A DNA stretch of 64,000 nt from Pieris napi (taxonomy: Eukaryota; Arthropoda; Insecta; Lepidoptera; Pieridae). Made by a program: the position numbers and the translations under genes. How positions within the stretch are numbered: the stretch's first letter is position 1; each line of letters opens with the position of its first letter. The DNA lies in the NCBI RefSeq assembly GCF_905475465.1, contig NC_062251.1:6193001-6257000 (forward strand), in the 5' to 3' direction. Below the pieces are notes generated by a model that saw only the letters and a list, made by a program, of their open reading frames with translations, was not told the origin of the DNA and did no database searches. Of the stretch, positions 37,601 to 52,600 are shown piece by piece.

Positions 37601-40600
37601 ACATGAAGTAAGACAAATTGTAAAGTTTGACAGCGTTTTGACGTGTCCAAACATCGTATCATTCGTTCTAAGGCCTAAGATAGCAATATTTAACAACTAT
37701 TTTTGAAGTTATACTTCTTTAGGCGCGTTATGAAAAATTGATGAGAGTGAAATTTTACGATGCGCGCGCACCGTGACACAAAATTAACAGAATGAAGTTA
37801 GTGGCGCATGTTGGCATGCACGCCGCCTCTGTTCACTGTGTATTTATATTTATAATATTTATCCACATGCTTTGAGTTTCTGCATTAAAAACACGTGTTT
37901 TCATTTTGTTTTCATTATACAAGAGCGAATTTTATATGTGGGTCTGAATTATAATCAGAAGTGATTTAAATTGAATATTTAAATCAATACTAATTAATAT
38001 TAGAAAATAATAATAAATATAAACATAATATTAATAAATATTTAATTTTTCAAATGTAAACCGAACTTTATTGACTATAGTGACTCCTTTTCCAATCTTT
38101 GATTATTTAATTGTAATTAATTATTTGCATGCAATCAAAAACTATTTTTAATTATGCCAAAGAAGTATAACTTCTTACTTGCGTACATAAGTACAAGAAA
38201 CATTTTTTTTTTTAATTCTACTTATCCCTCTGATATTTTAGGTATATAATTTTTTTACGAGAAAAACCCTTTAAATTCCTGGCGTAAGAACGTACCTGTG
38301 GCACGCTTCTCTCCTCAGTGACAGTTCTGTGTTCCAGTCTTTCGACCGGCTCTTCTTCCCATACCTCGGTGGGTACAAGCCTTGTCTCACTTCCCCACTC
38401 CTCTTCACTCTCTGCTGCACCGCTGGATTCTACTTCTGTTGGGAGCTGGAGAGAAATGCATCATTTAAGTTGATAACTATTTTATGTGTGCGATCATGTT
38501 TATATCCTTAGGGAGCGTTCAAGTATTACGTAACGAATTTTTTATTTCATTTTGTAAAACGTTACGATGCGGGGCGGGGATTAAATTACGCGTTATTGTT
38601 AATATTATTTTCGACTTACACAACATAATAGTAACTAAAGAGTCACTAGGTGGTCACGAAACGTTTTACTATACTTGGGTACAGTACTGTACTTGGGTTA
38701 TGAAAAACGTTACGGCGAGTTACATGGGGGGGGGGTCAATAGTCTTCAAAAATTGCGTTACGTAATACTTGAACGCTCCCTTAGTTGATTATCAATAAAT
38801 ATTAAAAATATAGCATACAATTTTTGTATTGTATTGCCAATGGCGTAACAATAGGGTGGCAGGGCTGGCAAAATGCCACGGGCCCCCGACCCAAGAGGGC
38901 CCCTGCCCAAGAGATATTATGTTCTATGGATGAATGTGAAGTCTCCAATACGCATTGGGCTAGCGTGGGGACTACAGACCATTCCCTTTCGCCTAAGAGA
39001 GGAGGCCTATTGCCATTAGTGGAACATAAAAAACGTGTAATTGAGTACGCTAAAAATCCCGAAGTTTATTAAAATTAAACTGAGTACAACGTGTCGTTTT
39101 TTACTGATAGTGCCCCATTAAAAGAATTTGCCACAGGCCCCAGATGGTATAGTTACGCCACTGTGTATTGCAGTTGAAAACAATTTATTCATTAGACTTT
39201 AGGAGTACCCACACAATAAAAAAAAAATTCTTTAATTATTTTTTTACAACTTTCGGAGGTTAGATTTAGAATGTTTCATTTGCTATTTGCAAACCGACTA
39301 AGAAACAGCAACAAAAAGTCATATATTTCAAGAAATATACACACACACACATTTTTAAACTAAAACACTGTTTAAAAGACATATTGGAGAATAAAAACAG
39401 ACTTGAAACCTTCATACCTGTAATGTATGTATTCCCGCAGCCTTCAGCCTATCAGCCGACGCCCTAAGCGTTTCAAGCTCTTCACGATACGCCCTAAGTT
39501 CGTCGTGGACAATCTTCTGTCGGGCCAAAAGCGCTGCAGCGCCGGGAGCGTCAACCCCGCAGTCGTCGCTTGCAACCAGTGCACGTTTTTCTTTCATCCA
39601 TGAATCCGCTTCATTTGCGTCTCCATAGAACTAAAAAATATTATAGAATGTACACTCTTTATAACGAATTTCAAGGAACCGGGAATTTATATTCGTTATA
39701 CGGAGAGATGAGAAAAAGGGTGCGTGTACTTTGTACGCGCGTAAAAAGACTTCTTTGACATTATTAAAAATAGTTTTTGATTGCATGCAAATAATTAATT
39801 ACAATTAAATAATCAAAGACTGGAAAATGAGTCATTATAGTCAATAAAGTTCAGTTTATATTTGAAAAATTAAATAAATATATATTTATTATTTTTCTCT
39901 TATATTAAGTGTAACATAAATTCTATTATTATTCGAATGTTGTTTTTAAATTATGTCCAATGCCGTGGGCAACTTCATTCTGTTAATTTTGTGTCACGGT
40001 GCGCGCGCATCGTAAAATTTCGCCTAAAGAAGTATAACTTCAAAAATTAACCAATTACAATAATTTCAAATTTATTTCTTCATTATAGAGAATTGCTGTA
40101 GGGTTATAAAGAGTGAATTAATGTATGGGTTTTGTGTTAAACCAAACAAATTTCACTTATATTTACGTTATAGAGAGCTTTACGTTATAACGAATAATGT
40201 TATACAGTACCCTGTAATAGGTTAGATATGAGGTTGTAAGACATTTTGATCTTCTGTTCCATCCCTATATATTCTGCCCAAAAGAAATTCATAAACCGGT
40301 ACAAATTTACTGTCGCATACCTGGTGAGCTTCTGCTGCATCAGCCAATTTCTTATCTCTGTCGTTGGCGAGTTGACGCAATATCTCCCACTGTTCGCTGA
40401 GAGCGGAAAGTCTTCTCTCTATTTCCGCTCTCTTCGGATGCTTCGCGTCGATCAAACTGGAAATTATATTTCATTTAGCATGATTTATGTAACCTAACAT
40501 GAAATAGTCAATAATTAAGTGTTAACAAAATGTAAACAATCATCGCACACTTGAAGCCAACATGAGCCTTTAGTTTTTCTACACTGATAAGTTGTAATAT

Positions 40601-43600
40601 AACATTCTCGTTTCCGATAATGTCCAATAACAGAAGTGTCACTTAGATTTACGAATTCAATAAGTCAAATTAGGTTTTTGTTAATCCAGCGTCCCAACCC
40701 CTCTCCCCTAATGTTATCTTAATTATACGCTCATGTTTTAATCAATTAAAGGCAGTTGTTACTCAGCTTCAAACAACTTCAACTTCAAGCTTATTTGAAC
40801 ATATCCATAAAAAATCCGCCACCGAACTTAATTTATGACTAAACTATTTATTGAGTAAACAATTTGAAAATCCAACCAATCCCAGAATTTTGACAAGTGG
40901 AGGACGCAAGTGTCAGAAAAGTTGAAATTACTCGACCATAGTTAATTGTTATTCGTGACTTTTTAATCAGGGGCCGTTCAAGTATGACGTAAGCAGATTT
41001 ACGGCTTATTTATCCCCCCCCCCTCTCCTCTTGTCAGCAAAAGTAAGCAAAGCTCTCAAAAATAATAGTACATAAACGTATTAATTTTTGTGACAATCCT
41101 CGAAAATACATTTCGTTTCAAAGCATACACAATGTGTAGGTAATGTGTAAAAAAGTAAATAGTTACTGTTGACATAATCAACCCCTATTGTGTAGTGCTT
41201 ACGTAATACTTGAGCGCCCCTTCACAAAGAAAAGCCTGAAGAGAAAATTACCTGTTTAAGATTATTGGTGTGTTTATTAATATTTTTCTCAAAGAAAGGC
41301 GTGTAAAAACACTATTTAAGACTATTCAGTCAATATATTACCTCTGCCCCTTGGCCCTATGCCGCTGCGCCACTAAATCTCTTGCGCGGACTTCGTGCAT
41401 GAGCGCCGTGTGCTTCTGTCTCAACGCTAACACTCCACGTAGTTCTTTAGCAGCAACTTCAGCACGGCAGATTCGCTGTTTTTCGGTCACCCAGCCTAAG
41501 ATGGAACAAAACATTTATTTATCGACAAGAAATATTTTAATACAATTATAAATAAATAATAAATCAGTGGCGCTACAATCGTTTTAGGTCTAGGCCTCAG
41601 ATTTCTGAATCTGTTTCACGATCATTTTAAATCTAATAGGCAAGTAGGTGATCAGCCTCCAGAGCCTGACACACGCCGTCGACTTTTTGGGTCTAAGACA
41701 TGTCGGTTTCTTCACGATGTTTTCCTTCACCGTTCGAGCAAATGTTAAATGCGCACATAGAAAGAAAGTCCATTGGTGCACAGCCGGGGATCGAACCTAC
41801 GACCTCAGGTATGAGAGTCGCACGCTGAAGCCACTAGGCCAACACTGCTTAATACAATTATACAAACAGTATAAAAATATTTAAAAAATCGACTGAAAAA
41901 AGGCCTAACGTATATTTAATTTAATTTTTAAGTATATTTATTTATTAGTAATCTAATAGCTAAAACATACGTATTATAAATCGAAACACTTAGACAATAT
42001 ACAAAGCCAAAACAGATTACATTGATAAACAATATATATGCAGAAGTATATCAGAAATATATCAGGTTAACGGCATAAACTCGTTAGGGTCTGAAATTAC
42101 AATGGGCGTTCCTCAAGGTTCAATATTGGGTCCATTCCTCTTTTTAGTATACATAAATGATTTACCCCAATTAGTTCAGAATAAACCGAAGATGGTGTTA
42201 TTTGCAGATGACACATCATTGATTTTTAAAGTAGATCGACGGTCACAAAATCGTGACGACGTGAATAACTCTATTCTTCGGGTCCAAAATTGGTTTACGG
42301 TAAACAATTTGGCACTGAATGATAAAAAAACTAAATGTATTAGATTTACGTTGCCAAATGTTAAAAGTAAGGAATGTGACATAATGTTGAATGAAGGAAA
42401 ACTGGAATTTATTAATCAAACGGTTTTCCTAGGCATTACGCTAGACGAGAAGTTACAATGGGGACCTCATATCACATCTCTTGCGGGGCGGCTGAGCTCA
42501 GCCGTTTATGCGGTTAGAAAGATAAGATATTTAACCAATGTAGAAACTGCGCGTTTGGTCTATTTTAGCTACTTTCACAGCATAATGTCTTACGGCATTT
42601 TACTGTGGGGTCGGGCTGCTGACATAGAATCCATTTTTATTTTGCAAAAGAGAGCGGTCAGAGCCATTTATAATCTACGTCGTTGCGAATCTCTCAGGGA
42701 ACTATTGAAAAAGATTAATATTATGACAGTACCTTGCCAATTCATTTATGAAAATATTATGTATGTAAGAAAGAATCTACATCTTTTTAGTAAAATAAAT
42801 GAAAGACATAATTTTAGTACTAGAAATAAAGATAAAATAGCTCAACCATCTTTCAGATTAGCCAAAGTTCAAAATTCATTTATGGGGTACTGTGTGAAAT
42901 GTTACCTTGTGACATTTTAAAACTAAATGAACGAAAATTTAAATGTTTTATTAAAAGTACACTTTGTAAACAAGCATATTACAAATTAGATGATTATATT
43001 CAAGATAAGAATGCTTGGAAACATGCTGGTCCTGCTCCATAGGACAATCCTATGATTGGCTCTATAGCCTGGACAAAATCAAATTGGTTGCTGATTTTTT
43101 GCTTTAATGCTACAAATGTAATTATTATTATTATTTTTTTGTATCTCACACACTGTTTTGTTGTGTTTTTTTAATAGTTTCGATATTTGTAAATATGTGA
43201 GGAACATGTATACTAACTTTTTTAGTATAGTAGTTTATTCTAAGAGTACATTGTCTTCACATATAATTATTTAACAAATGTAACAAAATATTGTAAACCT
43301 AAAAGAGTAAGTGTGGAGTTTCTTGCCCATTCTTCTCCACACGAAACTACCTTTTGGAAGGGGCAACTAGAATCATCTTTATATTTATTTATTTTTTGAC
43401 GTTCAAAAGTGCCATTTTAGATGGTCTAATTGAAATAAACGATTTGACTTTGACTTTGTACATACACAAAAAGATTTTTTTTAAGAAAACTGAAATTTAA
43501 CCAGAAACAAACGACAATTAATACTTAATATTTAAAAAAAAACTAAATTGTTAAGTTTGTGCACAACTTCCTGTTCTGAAGTTTTGACATATTCAAGCGT

Positions 43601-46600
43601 TTCTAGCAAATGTTGACAGATTTTAGAATTCGGATTAGATATTCGATATTATTATTATTAGTCACATCATGTTAATACATTATAATGAATGTACTAAATT
43701 TTAACTAAAGACTTTACCTTCTTCCTCATCATGATCTTCGAGGAACTGGTACAGGTTTCTTGCATCTTCTAATCTCGCCTTTCGGTCTTTAGCTGCTGCC
43801 ACCAAGCTGAAACATAAAAATTATGATTTGTATAAAGAGTTAACTTGGAAAGATGGGTGAGCGAATATTGCGATCTCAAACGCATTGTACTAACTCAAAA
43901 TTATATAAGTGATAATTTATTTTATTACACGCTTTATATTAGCTAAAGCTAAGTCCACAAAGCAATACGATTAAATTGAGACAACACGTATTGCTGCTAA
44001 GACTAAAAAGTGGAAAATAAATATTGTTTAAAAAATATGGACGATAGACGAAAAATATGGCACAGAGCGCCCCACGCTTTTTCACAATAATACCAGTATT
44101 TTTTGTTCATTACCATTTTCAGCCTAAATTAGGAATTATTTTTCACTTTTTAGTTTGATGTGCTTTAAAAGGTTGTTTTATAGTTTTTTTTTTTAACTAT
44201 ATTTATTTTATTATAAAGTTCACAAAAAAGAGTGCGACTTTACATGAATTCTAATCTAGCCTATACAATATTTATGGCTAATAAGTAATATTATGTTGAC
44301 TTAATTTTCTACAATACTGTTAAATAACTTAATTAACAATTAATACTTAACAACAACTGAAACTTCTGGATTTCTACATCACATACCTCAAAAAGAAAAT
44401 TCTTAATTTATTAACGAAAATACATTCTCAAAGTGACAAATCACGTGAATGTGAATTCAAACTTAAACTCAAAATAACTTTATTCATATCGGTAAACAAA
44501 AAGACTTATGAACGTCAACAGAAAAGATGTTAAATTGATTCTAAATTTACATTTACTACCAGTTCGCAAGTCAAGGGCATAGAGCAGGAAGAAGAACTGG
44601 CAAGAAACTCTCCCCCACTCTTTAATCGCTAAGTAAATAAAATTCTAAGAATATCGCAATGATAGGTGTAAGTTAGGAAGGAGTTTGACCTCGCGATACC
44701 CATGTCAGTCACATTTGCCTCTTGGGTACACAAGCATGTATGATGGAGAAATTCTCACCTCTGATATTCATTTGACAGGGTTTCGAGTTGATGCTGCAAC
44801 TGCTGTGTTTGCGGTAGACCTTCGACGGAACTGCCTTGTCTCACCAGACGTTGGATGCTCTCGTCCAATGCCCCAAGCTGCAACTCTTGAAGTGCATGCG
44901 CTTGGAGCAGACGTTCTACATCCACCAAGTGACGGCCTACTTCTTCCGAATCGAATTGAGCCTAGAAGATATAAAGGATGGATTTCAGTCTCAGATTCAG
45001 AGTGAAGCAGGGCTTATGTTTAGCGCTAAGAATCGGACTCTTAAACTTTGGTAAGTCTCATGAATTGTATTTATAATATGTTAAGAATTAGCTGAGTGAA
45101 TGTTGATCAAAAAGAAGGCAAATTTTTACGTGATTTTTAAATCTAACTTTTTTTAAAAATTCCAGCATTATTGTAGATATTTTTAATATAAACAATAATA
45201 GTATAAGATCCCGCTATACAACGACCTTCACCGAGATGCTTATTTAATGAAACTTATTTTATATTTAATTTAATATGTCAATAAATATAATCCATATAGG
45301 TTGCCTAGCAAATTTCAGTCCAGAGTATGTTTAATTAATATTAAAAAAAAAAAATTTTTTTTATAATTTGCATGTAGTAAATTTTTTGAACTTTTTTCAA
45401 TCAATATTTTTAATCAGGGTAGTATTATATATGTATCACTATAACCTTCTTTTATACTAAAGATGTATATATACTTTAGTGTCACATAAAAAATATACAC
45501 ATAAATAATTAATTGATTAAAAAGAACCTAACGTTTGCATATTCTATGGGCTTCATACTTTCGATTGGTATAGAATTTATCTATTAATCATACCGGAGAA
45601 ATGTTTAAAAAAATATTTTTTTTTTAAATTAATTAAACATACTCTGGACTGAAATTTGCTAGGCAACCCATATGGATTATATTTATTGACATATTAAATT
45701 AAATATAAAATAAGTTTAATTAAATAAGCATCTCGGTGAAGGTCGTTGTATATCGGGATCTTAGACCAATAACTTTCTTTTCTACTAAAGATGTATAATG
45801 TATATATACTTTAGTGTCACATAAAAAATATACACATAAATAATTAATTGATTAAAAAGAACCTAACGTTTGCATATTCTATGGGCTTCATACTTTCGAT
45901 TGGTATAGAATTTATCTATTAATCATACCGGAGAAATGTTTAAAAAAATATTTTTTTTTTAAATTAATTAAACATACTCTGGACTGAAATTTGCTAGGCA
46001 ACCCATATGGATTATATTTATTGACATATTAAATTAAATATAAAATAAGTTTAATTAAATAAGCATCTCGGTGAAGGTCGTTGTATAGCGGGATCTTAGA
46101 CCATAAAGATGATATATCGTATATGTTCTTTTGCCAATAGATAGCGTTAGTAATAATAAATAATAATAGGTACATGTACATCTTAATATATATAAATTAC
46201 ATGTCACGTTGTTTGTCCGCTATGGACTCCTAAACTACTGAACCGACTTCAACCAAATTTGCACACCGTGTGCGGTTTGATCTAACTCAAAAGATTACAT
46301 CTCAATTTATACCCGCAACATTATTTTATTGCAAAATATTTGTTTATTATTTGACAGTCACAATTCGAACAGATGGCGCTGTGTTGTACCAACGTTTCAC
46401 ATAAGCTACAATTTAATGGCATAACCACCAAAAAAGCATGGTGGTCCCCATGACTGGTGTTCTCCTACAGTTTCCCTTGAATATTTTACTACTATGGAAT
46501 ATTACAACAAACAACCTAAGCCACAGCAACGCTTGGCCGAGTCTACTAGTACAACTATGTATTTTAAATGAAAAAGTATGGAGTTTGCCCATTCTTCTCC

Positions 46601-49600
46601 ATATGAAACTACCTTTTGGAAGGGGCAACAAGAATCTTCTTTGTATTTTGTTTGACGTTCAAAAGTGCCATTTTAGGTGGTCTAATTGAAATAAATGATT
46701 TGATTTGACTTGACTTGACAAGGCACTTCAATATTATAATTATATCTTTATTCATATACGTAAGTTAAATTGAAAATAAAAATAAATAATAATAAAATAA
46801 TATAGATTGAAATAAATAACTAAACTTAACATAAACTAAAATATATCATTAAAAGGAGTCCCTTTAGGCAAGGTTCCGAAGATACTGGCAGCGTTGCCCC
46901 TTTGAATTGCTAGACTAATTCTTTGTCCGAGGTAGCTGCCAGATCTTCGGTCTCCTGTGATGTCGACTAAGCTTTTTGAAGTATCTTTAAAAAGCCTTAA
47001 AGCCCCACGGACCAAGGGTCTCGACACCGAATGGGACAAAATCATATTCTGAGCCTATAATATATATTTCTTCAATATTACCTTCATCTCAGCCAATGTA
47101 TGACCCACAGCGTCTGCCTCTCTCAATAAGGCCATTAAATGAGCCAGCTTTGCGAGAGATGCCCTGTGTCGTTCCAGGAGTTCCAGCAGTTCCCGCCATC
47201 TTGTCAACACGGCCTGTTCTGTGCGTGAAACGGCTTCAGCGCCATGATAGCTCTCACGGACCAGTTCCGCTGCCATCGCTGATAGGTCTTCGAAACGTTC
47301 GGTCCTAAATCATATTCTAATTTAGTTGGAGTTACGATTGTATCAGCATAATGTCACGTTTAAAGTTACTACACGAATTCTACGTATACGAACTGTATAG
47401 GTTCGTGCTTCAACGTGTCCTAAATACAACAACGTACGTATACGTACAAATATTACTAGAACATCTAAATATATAAAAAAAGTCGTGTTAGTTCCACCAC
47501 TTATAACTCAAGATCGGCTGGACCGATGTTAGTTATCTCTTTTTTGGTCGATTCCTCTCCGCTCCGAATAACAGAATAAGTAATTAAATATCGGTCTTGA
47601 TCGAAGACATGTGTTACTTCATAAAAAAATGTTGTATATCAGAAAGTGCTTTAACATGCAGTATCGCAATTTTGGCGCTAGAGAGAAGAGGCCTAATGTG
47701 TAAAACTGCCATTCTTCTTTCGTAATGGCAAGGAATAAAACATTTCTGTATTTGCAAAAAAAAAGTTGTATTAATGTTACTTTACCTTAATGAAATCCTA
47801 AATTATGTTTAACTAAAGTTAACACGATATTATTAGACTGTTAGGCGGATCGAAGTTAGCCGGGCCAGCTAGTTGTGTTTATTTTTATTACGGATCAGAT
47901 AAAAAAAGAAAGACTAATTAAAAAAAGCCATCGAAGATATTTACTAGTTCCAAAATTGTTCATAAAATAAGCTGAAAAATCTCAAGTGATGCGTAGGAGT
48001 GAGGGATAACTAATTTTCAGCTATTTCATCAAAAAAAAAATTCAATTTTCCACTCTTCAAACAGTAATAATGAAAAGTAACGTCTATATCTGGAGCAAGC
48101 GACGAAGTGAGGCCCGCCCTGAATTTAGCTGTGTTTTTAAAGGCTAGCGACACACTTTCGAGGCTTCTGGCAATGTAAGTGTCCATGGGCGGCGGTATCA
48201 CTTAACATCAGATGAGCCGTTTGCTTTCTATTACGTAAAAAAAACATCAGCCGGCCTTGGTATTATTAATTTACATACCTAGCTAGAATATCAGCTGATA
48301 TCGCTTCATGTTTCTTAACAGTTGCATCAACCTGGGACAAGTTGGAGCCGTAACGAGGGTCTGAGAGTACTTGGATCATCTCCTTAAGGTAACCTTTACG
48401 AAGAACGGACTGAAAAACAAAAATTCATATATACTATTAATATTAAGTAAATGGGCAAGTCTATACCAACTATAGACTATTGTCAGCTCGTGAACGAACG
48501 AAAACTTTTAGTTTTCTCATGTAAATGATATCGAAAACGAAAAAATTTCATCAAAATCGGTCCAGCCAAGTTTTATTAAACCGGAATTTAATTAACACAC
48601 CCACAAAAGATTTAAGATTATATAAACGTGGCGAGTATCAAGTCTTCATGAGTTTGAAATGTACTAGCAAACGTGGACGTTACGTACACGTCAATATTCA
48701 TATTAAATATTTGTTTAGAATTGAAAATGACTGCTTAATCTATATTATCCATTGTATTGCTAAGAAAATATAATATACCAGCAGACCCAACAGACGTCCT
48801 GCATGATATTTCAATTGATTAGGGAGCGTTCAAGTATTACGTAACACATTTTGGGGGGGAGGGGGTCCTTTTGTAAAACGTTACGATGCGGGGCGGGGAT
48901 TAACTTTTAGGTATAAAGAGTCAGTAGGTGGTCACGAAACGTTTGACTATATTTGGGTACCAAAAAACGTTACAAGGCGTTACATGGGGGGGGGGGGGTC
49001 AATAATCTCCAAAAATTGCGTGACGTAATACTTGAACGCTTCCTTAGGATTATAAACAAAGTATGAATGTACCGACGGCAGCGCCATCTGCCGGGCTGAT
49101 TTGTGATTCTAAACCATTCACGGTCCAACCGTTTAATAGGAGTTCAGTGACATACACACGTACAGTAGAATTATATATATATAAAAATATAACTTACTTT
49201 TGTATTGAATTTATAATTGAGTTGCTCCAATCTTTGCTGTCGCAGCAATTCTGTTCGCAAAGCGAGTTCGCGTGCGTGTTCCGCCTAAAAACAATGATAT
49301 AGTTTAGTTTTAGAATAGGAATAGCAATTTAGATATTAAAACATAGATACCAGCTTATACCTGTTCCAGCTGCTGCCACGCCCTTTCCAGGTCTTGTGGC
49401 AGTTGGCCATCTGCAGGTGCCCACCCTTCTCCCACCAAGCTCTTGAGCATTGTATTGATGCTGAAGTACAAAGCTTCGATCTCTGATCGTTCTTTATATC
49501 TAAAAAAAAAACAGTTAATAGTAATTATTTTTATGATTGGACAATTCACACCAATTGACCTAGTCCCATGCTAAGCTGGTGAAGCTTGTGTTATGGGTAC

Positions 49601-52600
49601 TAGGCAACGGATATACATACATATTATAGATAGATAGACATATAAATACATATTTAAACACCCAAGACCTAAGTTCAACACCAAATGCTCATCACATCGA
49701 TGTTCGTCTCAGCCGGGGATCGAACCCGGGACCCATGGATTCGCAGTCAGGGGTACTAACCACTAGACCAATGAGTCGTCATATCGTATAAACTAACAAA
49801 ATAGGTAATGCATAATAAATTTAATTTTTAAAGTGCGTGTAAGCTGAAGACGTGATAGGTAAAGTTATTAATAATTAATAAATGTGGAAGTAAACAACAA
49901 TAAATTTATTTATTTATGGCGTAGTCTTGCTCTTTCGCGAATTTTGTAAACATTTTTGACATTCATTAAAGTGCGCTTACACGGGCAACTAAAATTGCTC
50001 AATTCCAGTCAATACTCGTCAACTATGACGTCACGACTCTATCAAGCAATTTACGGCAACGGCAACAAGCATCACTACTGCGCAATACAATATTGAGCGA
50101 TATGGCGCAACTTCATCAACTAGGCAATACTGTCCTACACGAGCATTTCAGTATTCACTCGCTATGAACGACATTGTTCTTGCTGCGGCGGCTTGTAGCG
50201 CTTTTTTATTATTAATTAAAAACACAAAAGAAAGAAAAGGAATAGGCGTATCTGGGTGCGATCGTTTTTGGCCGCAATTTTCATTAAATGATATATTATT
50301 CAAAAACTTTACTAGAATGTCACGAACAGACTTTGAATTACTTTTGAATAAATTGATGATTGAATGATTTTTGACTTTTGCGATTTTCCCCTTCCAGTGT
50401 TGAACCATAAGAAACTCATGTATCCAATCAGTGCTTAACACACGGCAAATAAGTTCGCGCTAAGTCTGACTTACTTACTCTGAAATACTAGCCTGAGAGT
50501 TAAAGCCTCATTTCTTCTCCTCACTAGAGAACTAGTACATGTAATTGGCGACGTATACGCATAACTAAACGTACGAGTGCGACTGCGTACGTAATACTTA
50601 CTTAGGTGGTTTTTCAACTGTTCTATACTGTTTGAAGGCCAATAAGAGCCTCTGAATGCCATCCAACGAGTTAGGGAAGTCCCGACAGTTTAATTCTGTT
50701 ATCTTCAACCGGATCCACTCAAGCAGAGCTGTTAGAAGCCGACAATATTCAGCTTTTCGAGCGTCGCAGTCCATCAGTTGACCGATAATCTGAAAATATA
50801 TTACAGCCTTGTGTTATATGTGCGGAAAGAGAAAAGCTGGGGATTGGAGGTTGCTACAGTACGTAAGCTATTGCATAGATTTAATCGCGGGCTTTGAGCG
50901 CGGCGACCGAATCAAGAAATTCCGTAACGAAAAAACCTAACACACGATGACGTATCATAGTTGCGGCAAATACGCGTTAGATTGGGACAGAACGCATACT
51001 ACCCATCTCTCTGACGAGATCGGTGACGTAGCGTGAGCGCGGTCGGTGCAGCCGGTACGGGTTAGAGTGAGGCAGACAGAAATACTGCATAAATAAAAAA
51101 TAAATAAATAATTATAAGTTATAACTGCATAAGTTGATAAAAAATGCTATGCAATAGCTTTACCGCGGCAGTCCCCGAGTGCCACACGTTTTTTTTGCTA
51201 ATTTAATAAAACTTACGTCATTATAGTTCGACAGTAATCATCTTGATACATAAAATAGAAAATAATTTAATAAATTAAATGAGGCGAAGCAAATACGGAT
51301 TATAATAGTAGGTTCTCATTCTACTCAAGATGGCTGTAGCGATGAAACAATTACAAATTTATTTATTACGTAAATCATTTTACTATATAGAATTAAAATA
51401 AATCAGTGGCGCTAAATATTTAGGTCTGGGCCTCAGATTTCTGAATCTGTTTCATGATCATTTTTAAATCTAATAGGCAAGTAGGTGATCAGCCTCCAGT
51501 GCCTGACACACGCCGTCGACTTGGGTCTAAGACATGTCGGTTTCCTCACGATGTTTTCCTTCACCGTTCGAGCAAATATTAAATGCGCACATAGAAAGAA
51601 AGTCCATTGGTGCACAGCCGGGGCTCGAACCTACGACCTCAGGAACACTGCTCTAATATTTTACTATATAGAAGCTAAAAAAGATATTTCAATAGAGAAC
51701 TAATATTTTTTTTGGTTTGAATATTTAAGATAGCCCGCCATGTATCACATAAAAGATTCTGTATAAATCCTAACAAGAAATATTTACATTAGCAATTCTT
51801 TTTCCACTCTTCTGTTCGTTCTTCATTCTGGCGAATGTGTGGTAGTAGCTCGCTACGTACGTCATTACTGACTTTTCGTCAGGTCGAGTTGTGTCCACGT
51901 CTGAAAGTATTAAAATCGTTATAACAAACGCTTATCTTCACTATTATATAGTTTAACTTAAAGTGGTTTAAATGAAAATAAATAGCACGCGTAGTAACGC
52001 GGCCCCATCATCATAAGGATATTTCCGGAGAAGTTGTCGCCAGGGCCCGGCGGGGGACACCGAGCCTTTTAGCAAATAAAGTCCCTTTTGAGGAAATTTG
52101 ATTTCGGCTACAGATCAAACTGATCGCGTGCCTTTTAGGCTATTAAGGGGTACAAAGTACACATGTTAGAAGTGAAACTTCTTTGTAAATTAATTATTAC
52201 TAAGGTAAAAGCCGCAATAGATGATCATGTACAAGTATATGATCACTCCATGTATTTGTATATCTATATTCACACTGTTTACACACTGTATACGTGCTTA
52301 TGATAATATAAATAAATAAAAGTCTGCGTTTACTGCAAAAGACGTTATGCGACAGAAGTGCCATCTAAACTTCTAATTTGTAACTACTAAAAGAATACAT
52401 CAACCAATAGCGTGTATTTTTTCTCGATCTCCCTAACTCTCTCTCTCAATCTTTCTTACTAAAAGCTCTCTCCCACCTTTCGCTCCACGGCTATTTGCTT
52501 CATGCTACGTTCGCCCTTTCTCACTCTCTCTCAATCGCTCTCTCCCTTTACTTCGACAAAAACGCTGCACATCTTCGTGACGTTCCGATATTTTTTTTAC

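Noticed and set aside
42176..42382. Minus-strand frame across the LINE fragment
   Set aside because: Shadow of the plus-strand reverse transcriptase.
44685..45005. Open frame of 106 codons on the plus strand
   Set aside because: It is the reverse of kst exon 11, whose minus-strand reading has clear spectrin heptads and splice sites.
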